This document shows, piece after piece, positions 18,042 to 26,126 of a DNA stretch of 64,000 nt. Positions within the stretch are counted from its first letter, which is position 1. Each line of letters begins with the position of its first letter. Source of the stretch: Bacteroidota bacterium (GTDB lineage Bacteria > Bacteroidota > Bacteroidia > 2-12-FULL-35-15); contig JAFLBF010000005.1 of assembly GCA_017303895.1 (NCBI GenBank), positions 1 to 64,000 on the forward strand. The letters run 5' to 3'. The notes beneath the pieces are model-generated. The model searched no databases, was not told the origin of the DNA, and saw only the letters and a list, made by a program, of their open reading frames with translations. A program made the position numbers and the translations under genes.

Positions 18042-18650
18042 TTAGCAACAATTGTCCCCCGCCTGAATTGGGGGGCATTTAACTGATCCGAAACTGCAAT
18101 AAACACAACAATCGCCTTCCAACGGTTTTAACCTTGCTTTGCAGTTTTCGCACTCGTAAAAATAGGCACATGCGTCCGTTGGCATAATTTCGTCCTTTTT
18201 ATGACCACATTTCGGGCAGGTCAAGGTAGATTTCAGCTCTACCTTTTTGCCATTATAAGTTCCACAGGTTTCGCAAGAACCGTGAAGTTTATTCCTGTAA
18301 TAGTTTACTCCGGTTGCAATAAGCAATCCTAACATTCCCCCGTACAGAAAATATGTCCAATAATCACTGTTATTGAAATGATAGCCATAAAAAATTAGTA
18401 GGCCACTTGGGATGGCAATAAGAAGCGGATAAGTACACCGATGCTTTCTATATGAAATAATGAATCCAATAATAGAAATCAAAACCATCAATTGAAATAT
18501 CCACATTGTCCAACCTCCAAACAGTTCAAAACTGCCCAGTCCAAGAGCAGAAGCTGCAAAGGCAAAAAGGGGAAAGCAGCAGGGTGAAAAGATGGCGGTG
18601 ATCAATAAACCAAGAGTCCCAATTTTATCTATGTTATTTGTAATTTTCAT
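18042..18650 (-). CDS. MerC-like membrane protein fused to a cysteine-rich zinc-ribbon tail
   Basis: 202 residues. The first 125 form four hydrophobic helices of the MerC mercury-transport type, with the metal-binding pair in IFSPCCFP on helix 1 and the ASALGLG motif. The rest is soluble and holds several CxxC pairs (SCETCG, CPKCGHK, CENC) and ends with the GDCCVYCSFGSVKCPPIQ motif known from Bacteroidota metal proteins. MerC carries Hg(II) into the cell for MerA, but no merA lies in the window. The start overlaps the end of the upstream arsR-type gene by 4 bases. Confidence 0.8.
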   Translation of the reverse strand: MKITNNIDKIGTLGLLITAIFSPCCFPLFAFAASALGLGSFELFGGWTMWIFQLMVLISIIGFIISYRKHRCTYPLLIAIPSGLLIFYGYHFNNSDYWTYFLYGGMLGLLIATGVNYYRNKLHGSCETCGTYNGKKVELKSTLTCPKCGHKKDEIMPTDACAYFYECENCKARLKPLEGDCCVYCSFGSVKCPPIQAGDNCC

Positions 18651-19012
18651 GCAATGGAGTTCTGTTTGATATGTTTGAAGAAAGGATTTAGAATCTTATG
18701 ATGTTCCTTCTTTAAAGAGTAATAAATGGTTTGTCCGGAACGTCTTGTTTGCACAATGTTTCCATCCTTCATTTTTCTGAGGTGCTGAGAAATTGCAGGA
18801 ATACTAATACCAATTATGTCGCTTAAATCGCAAGGACATAATTCTTGCTCATTCTCCAAAAGAAAAAGAATTTTAAGCCTTACTTCGTTCCCTGCTAATT
18901 CTAACACTTTTCCGAGAGATTCAAAGGTGTCAGCGTTTTCCTTTATTACCTTTTTACATTGGTCAATCTGATGCTTATCAGCAAAAACTCTTATACATGA
19001 ATTCTTTTCCAT
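18647..19012 (-). CDS. ArsR-family metalloregulator of the merC-like gene
   Basis: 121 residues. Winged helix with AGNEVRLKILFLL and the recognition helix ISIPAISQHLRKMKDGNIV. Candidate metal ligands are Cys6, the Cys in DQCKKV, and the pair in LCPCDLSDII. It should repress the two-gene unit with the MerC-like transporter and release on metal binding. A 22-base palindrome stands 25 bases upstream of the start. It is distinct from the chromosomal arsR at 8290. Confidence 0.9.
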   Translation of the reverse strand: MEKNSCIRVFADKHQIDQCKKVIKENADTFESLGKVLELAGNEVRLKILFLLENEQELCPCDLSDIIGISIPAISQHLRKMKDGNIVQTRRSGQTIYYSLKKEHHKILNPFFKHIKQNSIA

Positions 19013-19036
19013 GATACAAATCTATTTATTTTTAAT

Positions 19037-19058
19037 TATTTAAGCAAATGCTTAAATA
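19037..19058 (-). promoter_or_regulatory. Probable ArsR-type operator
   Basis: Perfect inverted repeat TATTTAAGCA-AA-TGCTTAAATA, 25 bases upstream of the regulator start. Size and symmetry (10-2-10) fit an ArsR/SmtB-family binding site. Confidence 0.7.
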
Positions 19059-19071
19059 TAGATAACAAAAA

Positions 19072-19091
19072 AAGGCGGGAAACCCCGCCTT
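19072..19091 (-). terminator. Terminator at the end of the virus-like operon
   Basis: Stem AAGGCGGG / CCCGCCTT with a 4-base loop, followed on the minus strand by a run of seven T. It ends leftward transcription after the ATPase gene and so separates the provirus-like block from the MerC cargo. Confidence 0.85.
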
Positions 19092-19110
19092 CTCATTTTA
19101 ATTATGGGTT

Positions 19111-21120
19111 TTATATCCTGTGAATCTTTTTGGCGTCATCAAACCCGACCCATTTCCCATTACTATCAAGTCCTCGATTTGCCAGTTCCCTCCGAACCAA
19201 GTAAATCAGATCAAAGTCCCCTTTGATTGCTTCTGAAAGAAGTCGGTCACTTGTTAAGCTGAAAATATATGAAGGGTTGTCGTCATCCTTCCTGCTTTCA
19301 TAAAACCGAGGATCAAATTTTTCACGGGATTTCTGTTCCGATTTGCCGGTTGATTGATCCCATACCTTTAGGGCTTCAGCCATCTGCGTCAAAAACGCAT
19401 TTAAATTCGGGTGAATTTCATTCACGACATCGTGAAAGTTTACGCTGCGTTCTTGGGCAATATCCAAAATTTCAATGTAATCGGCATCGGTAAGTTCCAA
19501 ATCCCACTCCCTTTCAATCACTCCTTTTAAAAGGCGTATTGTTCCGTTAAACACAATGGTTGGTTTTTGTTTTGTAGGTTGATTAACTTTTGCTTGAGTT
19601 TTACCTTGTCTTTGACGTAATTTTTCTTCGCCAGTTTTGGTTAATTCTCCTCCCATTTGTTTCCAAATTTCAGGCGGGATTTCTTCTCTAATTACGGTAT
19701 CGGCATCCATAGCTCGACTCATAGCCTCTTTGTACTTCTTTGCTTTATACAAACGATTAATTTCTTTTAGGACTGCGTGATCTTGTTTATCCAAGTATTC
19801 AGGCTCAGTCCAGTCTTCGGTTTTTGCGGTTTTCTTTTTCATGCTGTCTACGTTCGATACTTTATTCGGAACGTCCAAGTTCTTTCCGCTTTTTCTGACT
19901 CCATTTAACTCTTCTGCATCACTCATGCTATTATAGCCAAAAATATCAAGCTCTCCTCCCTGATTAAATCTTCCAAATTGTACAGCTTTACCTTGCTCCG
20001 GTACTTCAATTACTACGTCCACATCGTGCTGAAATTCATTGTTGCCTTTGAACTTACCTCCTTTGGTGGCCTGAAAGATGTAAATAAATGACTTTCCTTT
20101 ATTGGAAGCTTTAAGCTCATCCAAATCTTTAGGAGATAAACCAAGTTTATTAACAGAGTCCAGGAAGATAAATTCATAAGAAGATAAATCCTTTGGCAAT
20201 GCATCTGCCACAAATAGGTTTTCATGAGCAACATCCTTATCCTTCAGTTTTTTCTGAAGTGTTGCATCCAACTTCTCTTCTTTAGCAACATAAAGTACCT
20301 TTCCATGATTCCTTGCCAAGTATCCTGCAAAATCAACACATAAATAACTCTTACCCATTTTCGGCATCCCAAAAACCATTGCCGTAAATCCCGGAGCTGG
20401 ATCACCAATGAAATCAAGCCACTTTCCTGTGAATCCAACAGCATTAAATTGCAAGTTGGTAAAATCAGTACTCGGCATCACGTTAACTTGTTGAGAGGAA
20501 TTATTTATTCCACTCAAATCCATCTTCTTCTTTTTTACTTTAGTGTATGATTCATCAATATCATCGTAAGCGTTCTCATATTTTTCGATGATCGATTTCA
20601 ATCGCTTAACTGTAGCGGGGGTAAGAACAAAGTGTTTTGCATTACCCATTGTATTGAAAGCTTTAAGCACCGCTTGTTGGATAGACATTATGTCTTTAGC
20701 TACCGGAGACTTTTTTGTGATTTTCTTTTCCTCAATAGCTTTTTGCAACTCGTCTATAAATATTTCAAAGGTCTTTTTGTAAAGGACTTTATCATTGAAA
20801 TCCAAAAAACGGTTAATGAATTTCACTTCAGTTGAAATTTCACCATAAGGGTTTTTCTTTATTTGCTTTTCAGGTTTTATTCCATTGACAGGTTTTTCCT
20901 CTTCTTTATCTGACTTTATAAACTCTTCCAGTTTTTTGAAAGCAAGATTTACCATTCGTTTTAAATCAGGCTCACTTTTATATCTTTCCCAATCTTCTCC
21001 TTCTTCTGTTTTGGAAAGAATAACCATGTGTGATTCCTGTAATACTTGAGGTAGGTTTTCAAAACCGATCTCCTCAATGGTTTCAAAATAATTATCTGTT
21101 GTTATTTTCTTTGCTTTCAT
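19111..21120 (-). CDS. RecA-fold P-loop ATPase, last gene of the virus-like operon
   Basis: 669 residues. The centre (about 235-400) is a RecA/RadA-like ATPase: Walker A GMPKMGKS near 250, Walker B YEFIFLDSV near 310. The first 230 residues are helical and acidic/basic, and the last 250 (ELTKTGEEKLRQRQ, ELTDADYIEILD) are helical with a charged linker. No helicase or FtsK signature is obvious. In the absence of any terminase it is the only candidate for a DNA-packaging or replication motor in this block. Its first codon overlaps the dam stop codon by one base. Confidence 0.75.
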   Translation of the reverse strand: MKAKKITTDNYFETIEEIGFENLPQVLQESHMVILSKTEEGEDWERYKSEPDLKRMVNLAFKKLEEFIKSDKEEEKPVNGIKPEKQIKKNPYGEISTEVKFINRFLDFNDKVLYKKTFEIFIDELQKAIEEKKITKKSPVAKDIMSIQQAVLKAFNTMGNAKHFVLTPATVKRLKSIIEKYENAYDDIDESYTKVKKKKMDLSGINNSSQQVNVMPSTDFTNLQFNAVGFTGKWLDFIGDPAPGFTAMVFGMPKMGKSYLCVDFAGYLARNHGKVLYVAKEEKLDATLQKKLKDKDVAHENLFVADALPKDLSSYEFIFLDSVNKLGLSPKDLDELKASNKGKSFIYIFQATKGGKFKGNNEFQHDVDVVIEVPEQGKAVQFGRFNQGGELDIFGYNSMSDAEELNGVRKSGKNLDVPNKVSNVDSMKKKTAKTEDWTEPEYLDKQDHAVLKEINRLYKAKKYKEAMSRAMDADTVIREEIPPEIWKQMGGELTKTGEEKLRQRQGKTQAKVNQPTKQKPTIVFNGTIRLLKGVIEREWDLELTDADYIEILDIAQERSVNFHDVVNEIHPNLNAFLTQMAEALKVWDQSTGKSEQKSREKFDPRFYESRKDDDNPSYIFSLTSDRLLSEAIKGDFDLIYLVRRELANRGLDSNGKWVGFDDAKKIHRI

Positions 21121-21986
21121 TATGCTGCGAATTTTAGTCGTTTGAGTTTGGATTCAATTTCTTTCATGGATATACTTTTGATTTTTAGATCTTGCTTCAT
21201 AGGTTTGATTTTTTCAGGATCGTAATTAAAAACAAGCATTTCCGTTTTCTTTTTATCGGTGTGTTTTGTTACCGCCACCGACTTCTCTACTTTTTTCGTT
21301 CGCCATTTGAACTTTTTAATATACTGGTTCAGAATCGTGGAAGGATAACTACTCAACAAGAATTTACCTTTGACTTTCGATAAAGCATTTAAGAGGTCTT
21401 TATAATCATCTTCGGAATAACCTTTATAGTGTCCCATATCCGAACCGATATATGGAGGATCGGCATAAATGAAAGCATCCCTTGCATCGCAACGGTCAAT
21501 CACTTTCAATGCATCGTTGTTTTCAATCTGCACCATTTTCAAACGTTGTGCGTATGCATTGGTAAAATCCTCTCGCTTATTAGCAAGTGATTTTTCCTTA
21601 GCGTTTGTTTTCCCGAATCCCCAAGAACCTATCATTCCTGCGAATCCCTGATTGGTGAGCGTCCATAATGCCCAAGCACGTTTTACATCCGGAAACAGAT
21701 CGGGGTGTTCATACACGACCATCGCTTTTTTGTAGAGTTCTCTGCTGTGAAGTGTAGATTGTATTTCCTTTTGCAATTCAGGAAACTTGGATTTAATGAC
21801 CTTGAAAAAATTAATGACTTCACCATTTTTATCATTGATAACTTCAACTTCCGATTTTGGTTTCGCAAAAAATAATGCTCCTCCACCAAAGAATGGTTCG
21901 CAATAAATACGGTGAGCCGGTATTAAGTCCAATAGATGCTTCAACATGGTTTGTTTTCCTCCGTAATATGTAATTGGTGTTTTCAT
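21120..21986 (-). CDS. DNA adenine methyltransferase (Dam/D12 class)
   Basis: 288 residues. The N-terminus TPITYYGGKQTML is the SAM-binding motif I of D12-class N6-adenine methylases, FFGGGALFFAKPKS follows, and the catalytic DPPY is in YADPPYIGSDMG near residue 176. No restriction enzyme lies nearby. It is packed between the ATPase and the cytosine methylase with 0-1 base spacing, so the three are translationally linked. Likely role: protection of element DNA from host restriction or control of its own transcription. Confidence 0.92.
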   Translation of the reverse strand: MKTPITYYGGKQTMLKHLLDLIPAHRIYCEPFFGGGALFFAKPKSEVEVINDKNGEVINFFKVIKSKFPELQKEIQSTLHSRELYKKAMVVYEHPDLFPDVKRAWALWTLTNQGFAGMIGSWGFGKTNAKEKSLANKREDFTNAYAQRLKMVQIENNDALKVIDRCDARDAFIYADPPYIGSDMGHYKGYSEDDYKDLLNALSKVKGKFLLSSYPSTILNQYIKKFKWRTKKVEKSVAVTKHTDKKKTEMLVFNYDPEKIKPMKQDLKIKSISMKEIESKLKRLKFAA

Positions 21987-23294
21987 TTAAGCAGCGTATT
22001 TTAAATTCATTAATTCAAGTTCCAGTTCAATGGTGAGTAGTTTGATTTGTTCATTATTCTCAAGCACGACTTGTTTTACTGAACGTCCGAGTAGTCGCAT
22101 GCCAATCGCTTCTACAACCGGAACACTTACTGCGTTTCCAAGCATCTTGTAGCGTTGTGCATCGGAAATTTCTTTTGCTTTTCCTTCAAACAAGCCAAAT
22201 CTTGTCCAGTTATCAGGAAAGCCCTGCAACCGCTCACATTCAATTGGAGTTAATCTTCTGAGGCTTCCTTGTTTAATAGTGTATTGCTGAACTCCTGTAT
22301 CAATGGTGTTCGCTATGCCTTTTCCGACTCTTCCTCTTCTTCTGTTCGCTTCTAAAAATGAGAGATTAATACTGTCACCTTCAATTGCTGTTGCGTATCC
22401 CTTGCGTGTTGCTTCAGGAACATGAAACAAAACCATACTGTCCTTTTGTGCTGTGGTGAGTTGGTTGGCAATCTTGTCTTTGCGAACTTCTATCTTCCCG
22501 GATTGTCCTTTGTAATTTCGGGTTCTGTATGCGGCACTACTCACTACCAAAGGTTGACGCACTAAATCAGTTTGTGCTTTAAGAGCGGGGCTTTTGTCCA
22601 TTCGCTCTTTTACCCATTTATCTGTTGAGTTCTTCCAATGAAGGATATATGGACTGCGATGGGATGATTCTCCAACCTTTGTATCGATTGTGGGACTTAA
22701 ACTTTTCCTCTGAGATTCTTTTTTATCGAGCGCATGATTCCCTTGATGGCTTTCTCCGAAAGGAAATATCTGTGGTGTGGTTTTTCCTCTAAGACATCCG
22801 ACAAGGTATATCCGCTCTCTGTTTTGGGGTAAAAACCAGCAAGTATTAAGCAGTTGCCATTGGCATTCATAAAGCCCAATGTCGGCAAGCGTTTGAAGTA
22901 CGACCTCAAAGTCTTTGCCCTCGTTACTGGAGAAAAGCCCTTTGACGTTTTCAAAGATAAAAACATCGGGTCTGCACTCACGGATGATTCTAACAGCTTC
23001 AAAAAAGAGGCTGCTTCTTTTTCCTTTGAGCCCTTTGAATTTTCCAGCAATGGAAATATCTTGGCAGGGTGAACCAAACGTGATGATGTTGGGACGTTCG
23101 ATTTGTTTGCCTTTAATTTTTGTGATGTCACCGAGGTTTTTCGCATGTCTAAAATTGTATTGATAATTAGCAACAGAGTATTTATCTACTTCCGAGTAGT
23201 AATGTTTGGCAAAGACAAATCCAGAGGACTGGAGGCCTTTTGCAAAGCCTCCAGTCCCACTGAATAGGTCGAGATAGATGATCTCCTTTTTCAT
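21987..23294 (-). CDS. C5-cytosine DNA methyltransferase
   Basis: 435 residues from the ATG at 23294, which lies just after the stop of the upstream gene; a GTG further upstream would overlap it. Ordered motifs: I DLFSGTGGFAKGL, IV GSPCQDIS with the catalytic Cys, VI ENVKGL, a long target-recognition region (about 170-340), IX RRLTPIECERLQGFP and X YKMLGNAVSVPV. Complete and probably active. Paired with the adenine methylase and without a restriction partner. Confidence 0.94.
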   Translation of the reverse strand: MKKEIIYLDLFSGTGGFAKGLQSSGFVFAKHYYSEVDKYSVANYQYNFRHAKNLGDITKIKGKQIERPNIITFGSPCQDISIAGKFKGLKGKRSSLFFEAVRIIRECRPDVFIFENVKGLFSSNEGKDFEVVLQTLADIGLYECQWQLLNTCWFLPQNRERIYLVGCLRGKTTPQIFPFGESHQGNHALDKKESQRKSLSPTIDTKVGESSHRSPYILHWKNSTDKWVKERMDKSPALKAQTDLVRQPLVVSSAAYRTRNYKGQSGKIEVRKDKIANQLTTAQKDSMVLFHVPEATRKGYATAIEGDSINLSFLEANRRRGRVGKGIANTIDTGVQQYTIKQGSLRRLTPIECERLQGFPDNWTRFGLFEGKAKEISDAQRYKMLGNAVSVPVVEAIGMRLLGRSVKQVVLENNEQIKLLTIELELELMNLKYAA

Positions 23295-23295
23295 T

Positions 23296-23856
23296 TTAGC
23301 TGTAAACAAGTGCTTTACGGTTATCCCAAATCTTATCGAAGCTTTTGTTACCACCCGCCCAGTGATAAGAAAGAACTCCTTTGTTGTTGGTTACCTTTAA
23401 GATTGCCCATACAGGCTCATCTGTTTTTGCTCCCGGATTTGCAAATCCCTTGTAAACTGCATTCGAGTTTGTCTCATCTACCAGTTTTGGCTCGTAGAAG
23501 ATTTTATCATTCATGCTTGTTACTTTTTCGGATAATTGCGCTACCGAGTTTTTCAAGTTTACGATCTCCGCATTACCTTCAGTTTGCTTTGCTTCTGTTG
23601 CCAAACCAACTGCTGCTGGACTTTGCAGCATCTCCATGATCTTATCTCTCAAATCATTTACATCGCTTGAAGCAGGAACGGCTACTTCTGTTTGATCTAC
23701 GAACACATTGTACAATGCTCCCTGACCGATGTCGATTTTGATGATGGTGTCTCTTACCACTTCCACTTCTTTGATTTGATGTTTCAAAATAAAACGTAGT
23801 GAACCGTCTGTGACGATTTTAAGGCTTGCGCCATTGTTGATGATTTCTGTTGCCAT
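23296..23856 (-). CDS. Phage-type structural/attachment-like protein
   Basis: 186 residues. The N-terminal 60 residues are beta-rich, the middle (75-115) is helical with a possible short coiled coil, and the C-terminus (YVYKGFA-like: AVYKGFANPGAKTDEPVW then SYHWAGGNKSFDKIWDNRKALVY) resembles short domains I know from phage structural and tail-associated proteins. This is recognition by eye, not a search. It is expressed with the lysis genes and methylases. Confidence 0.6.
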   Translation of the reverse strand: MATEIINNGASLKIVTDGSLRFILKHQIKEVEVVRDTIIKIDIGQGALYNVFVDQTEVAVPASSDVNDLRDKIMEMLQSPAAVGLATEAKQTEGNAEIVNLKNSVAQLSEKVTSMNDKIFYEPKLVDETNSNAVYKGFANPGAKTDEPVWAILKVTNNKGVLSYHWAGGNKSFDKIWDNRKALVYS

Positions 23857-24048
23857 TTAATCCTCCTTTTTGTCTTGGTTGTTTTTACTACTTTTAATTG
23901 CTCCTACAATCACTTCACCGATTACAGCCCCCATGAACCCGCCAATCATAACAAAGGGAATGGTGTCCTTTTGCGTTTCTTTGGCGTAGAAGTAGCTGAT
24001 AAGTGATGCAGCGAGCGTAACGGTTGATACGATTGTTTTTTCTCTCAT
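23857..24048 (-). CDS. Small membrane protein
   Basis: 63 residues with two hydrophobic stretches (VSTVTLAASLISYFYA and FVMIGGFMGAVIGEVIVGAI) and a charged C-terminal tail. It abuts genes on both sides (1-base overlap with the upstream stop). It could be a virion membrane or lysis-related protein; no family recognised. Confidence 0.7.
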   Translation of the reverse strand: MREKTIVSTVTLAASLISYFYAKETQKDTIPFVMIGGFMGAVIGEVIVGAIKSSKNNQDKKED

Positions 24049-24692
24049 TATTTATTTGCATTGATGTAAAGTGTGGTTGCGATTCCTGATAGTATGAGCA
24101 TGCCTCCGGCAAGCAGTTTATTTTGCAACACTTTCCTGCGTTGTGATTTGTAGGCTGTGTTTAAATCATCGGAGAGTTTTCGTTCCCTTTCCAAATTCTC
24201 ATCAAGCAATCCTTTGATCTGTAAATAAGAAGCTCTGCAAATAACCACTTGTGAATCTTTGATCGCGACCATGTTTTCCAGTTGCGAGATATTACTTTCG
24301 TAAATGGATTGAGCGCTATCCACCAAAGCCACATAAGCAAGCGTTTGCTGTTTTAATGAATCACAATCGTTCAGTAATTGCTCAATGCTCAACGTGTCAC
24401 TTTTCTTTTCGGCTAATGCTACAAGTGCAACTTGTGACTGATTCAGTTTAAACTTGGTTACCTTCAACTTGTTTTGTGTTGCAGACAGTTCTTTTTGCAA
24501 ACTGTCGCTGTGTGTTTTCAGTTTCTCAAAAGCTTTGTTGTAGGTGTTGTCAATGCCATCCGCTTTTACTTCGGCTTTGATGATCTCAGTTTTATCTGGC
24601 TTCACTTTTTCTCCGGTATTGCAGGTGCTGAGTGACAGGAATAATCCTGTGATGAGTGCTGTAAATAAAATAACTAATGGAACTCGTTTCAT
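24048..24692 (-). CDS. Spanin-like protein: lipoprotein-type N-terminus, coiled coil, C-terminal TM
   Basis: 214 residues. The N-terminal hydrophobic segment ends in LSLSTCNTG, a near-lipobox (Thr at -1 is not canonical). Residues about 45-185 are a long helical coiled coil, and the last 25 hold a transmembrane segment (LLAGGMLILSGIATTLYI). This architecture, outer-membrane lipid anchor plus periplasmic helix plus inner-membrane anchor, is that of unimolecular spanins, which fuse the two membranes in the last step of phage lysis. The holin-like gene lies just upstream, which supports this. Confidence 0.55.
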   Translation of the reverse strand: MKRVPLVILFTALITGLFLSLSTCNTGEKVKPDKTEIIKAEVKADGIDNTYNKAFEKLKTHSDSLQKELSATQNKLKVTKFKLNQSQVALVALAEKKSDTLSIEQLLNDCDSLKQQTLAYVALVDSAQSIYESNISQLENMVAIKDSQVVICRASYLQIKGLLDENLERERKLSDDLNTAYKSQRRKVLQNKLLAGGMLILSGIATTLYINANK

Positions 24693-24718
24693 AATCTTTC
24701 GTTTTTTAATAATGATTT

Positions 24719-24946
24719 TTAATTGATTGTTTTTGACTTTTTCTCAAGCGAGTAACCGAATGTTCCTGCACCAATCATACTGATGAATGCGTAGAACATA
24801 TATTCAGGAACCTCCATTCCAAAGAACTGCTGCGATACCCAACTGATAATGGACATAAGCACGTAGATCAGTGTAATTACTTCTCTTAATGAAAAATTGC
24901 CGTCTTTGTCTTTTAAAAGCTGATGTAGGATGTCTTTAATCTTCAT
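24719..24946 (-). CDS. Holin-like protein
   Basis: 75 residues with two transmembrane segments (VITLIYVLMSIISWV and YMFYAFISMIGAGTFGYS), a charged N-terminus and a KKSK-rich C-terminus. Size, topology and position next to an amidase and a spanin-like gene fit a phage holin that permeabilises the inner membrane. Its start overlaps the end of the upstream gene by 4 bases. Confidence 0.65.
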   Translation of the reverse strand: MKIKDILHQLLKDKDGNFSLREVITLIYVLMSIISWVSQQFFGMEVPEYMFYAFISMIGAGTFGYSLEKKSKTIN

Positions 24947-25683
24947 AGTTGCTGTTCTTGTTTTTTAAATAGATGATTAAATGTTTCGCTGATCTGTTCA
25001 GCGATGTTTTTGAGTTTATCGCCTCCGCTGAGAGCGATGAACCCTACTGCAAGCAGACCTACAATTCCTGCTCCGACTGCGATTCGCCTGTAGGTTTCTC
25101 TTTTTACTGCTCTGAAATCAATCAAAGTGTAAGTGAATTTATTGCCGTACATACTGCGGTGGCGTTCGCAAAAGCGCAGGAATTCCTGAAAGGCTGTTGC
25201 ATTTTCAAAGACCTGACAGCCTGCCGAATTTTTATCAACGGTTTTTGTTGTTCCAATTCTGTTGGCTCTGTGGATATTGATCCCATACAAGCCTTTTGTT
25301 TTCTTTCCGTTGTAAAAATCAAGCGAGGCATCACGGTCATAATCCCTAATAATGGTTACAGGTTTTCGCTGCACTAAAGCCAGGTATTGTCCACGGTGTA
25401 AGCCCATCTCGTAAGCATGCTCGTATTGTCCTTGTCCAAGTATGGCTGTTCCCTGTGTCTGCATTGGATTGCGTAGCCAAAACGTTCCCGGATCTGTGGT
25501 GGCTTTGTAAACGTGATAGTTCCATTTGATTGGGCTAACCTTATAGAACACATGAATCTCGTCATCAAAGCGATTCGGAATTGTACTGGCGGAGCGCAAG
25601 CCAACAATGTTCAACTCATACGGGCGTGTATAGAGTTTATATCCTTTGTGCTTTAGTATCGCTCTTAACTTCTGTAATACCAT
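24943..25683 (-). CDS. L,D-transpeptidase-like peptidoglycan enzyme with C-terminal membrane anchor
   Basis: 246 residues. The core GLYGINIHRANRIGTT...NSAGCQVFENATAF (residues about 130-165) carries a His followed by S-x-G-C, the arrangement of the YkuD-type catalytic site (His and Cys). Unlike classic YkuD enzymes there is no HG at the His. A single transmembrane helix (VGAGIVGLLAVGFIALSG) lies near residue 212, followed by a short Lys/Gln-rich tail. No signal peptide. It may cut or cross-link peptidoglycan during entry or release. Confidence 0.6.
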   Translation of the reverse strand: MVLQKLRAILKHKGYKLYTRPYELNIVGLRSASTIPNRFDDEIHVFYKVSPIKWNYHVYKATTDPGTFWLRNPMQTQGTAILGQGQYEHAYEMGLHRGQYLALVQRKPVTIIRDYDRDASLDFYNGKKTKGLYGINIHRANRIGTTKTVDKNSAGCQVFENATAFQEFLRFCERHRSMYGNKFTYTLIDFRAVKRETYRRIAVGAGIVGLLAVGFIALSGGDKLKNIAEQISETFNHLFKKQEQQL

Positions 25684-26126
25684 TATGCTGCGGAATTAAA
25701 ATCAGGTTCGTAATTCTTCAGCCACTCTTTCACATCAAAGCATGGACATGCTTTTTTCACTCCCGGAAAATCTCTGTGTCCAAGCACTTCTGCTTTTGGA
25801 TATTTTTCCGTTAAGCGAACGATGATATCGAACATGGCGTGCTTTTGTGCATCGCTGCGGTTGTCCACAGGCTTTCCGTCTTTATCAATACCGCCAACAT
25901 AAGCGATGCTGATACATTCGGAATTATGCTTGTAAACTCCGTAGCTGTTCTTCTTTTCATCAAGCAACTGAACGATTGTTCCATCACGTTTGATAAAGTA
26001 ATGGTAGCCGGGTGTGTCACCCCATCCTCGCTGTTCTTTCCAGTAACGTTTGATTGACTCAAGGGTGGTTGTTGTGGGCGTTGCTGTGCAATGCACCACG
26101 ATGTATTTTATGTTTCTTAAATTCAT
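25683..26126 (-). CDS. N-acetylmuramoyl-L-alanine amidase (endolysin, Amidase_2)
   Basis: 147 residues, similar in size to T7 lysozyme. The zinc ligands and catalytic residues are visible: VVHCTATP (first His), WGDTPGYHYFIKRDGTIVQ (second region with conserved Tyr and His), ISIAYVGGID, and LGHRDFPGVKKACPCFD (last ligands: His and Cys). It hydrolyses the amide bond between muramic acid and L-alanine. It has no signal peptide, so it needs the holin for access, as usual for endolysins. Confidence 0.9.
   Translation of the reverse strand: MNLRNIKYIVVHCTATPTTTTLESIKRYWKEQRGWGDTPGYHYFIKRDGTIVQLLDEKKNSYGVYKHNSECISIAYVGGIDKDGKPVDNRSDAQKHAMFDIIVRLTEKYPKAEVLGHRDFPGVKKACPCFDVKEWLKNYEPDFNSAA

Noticed and set aside
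17815-18078. Long N-terminal extension of the GNAT gene
   Set aside because: It crosses the proposed element junction and a terminator, and the GNAT fold starts at the ATG at 17814.
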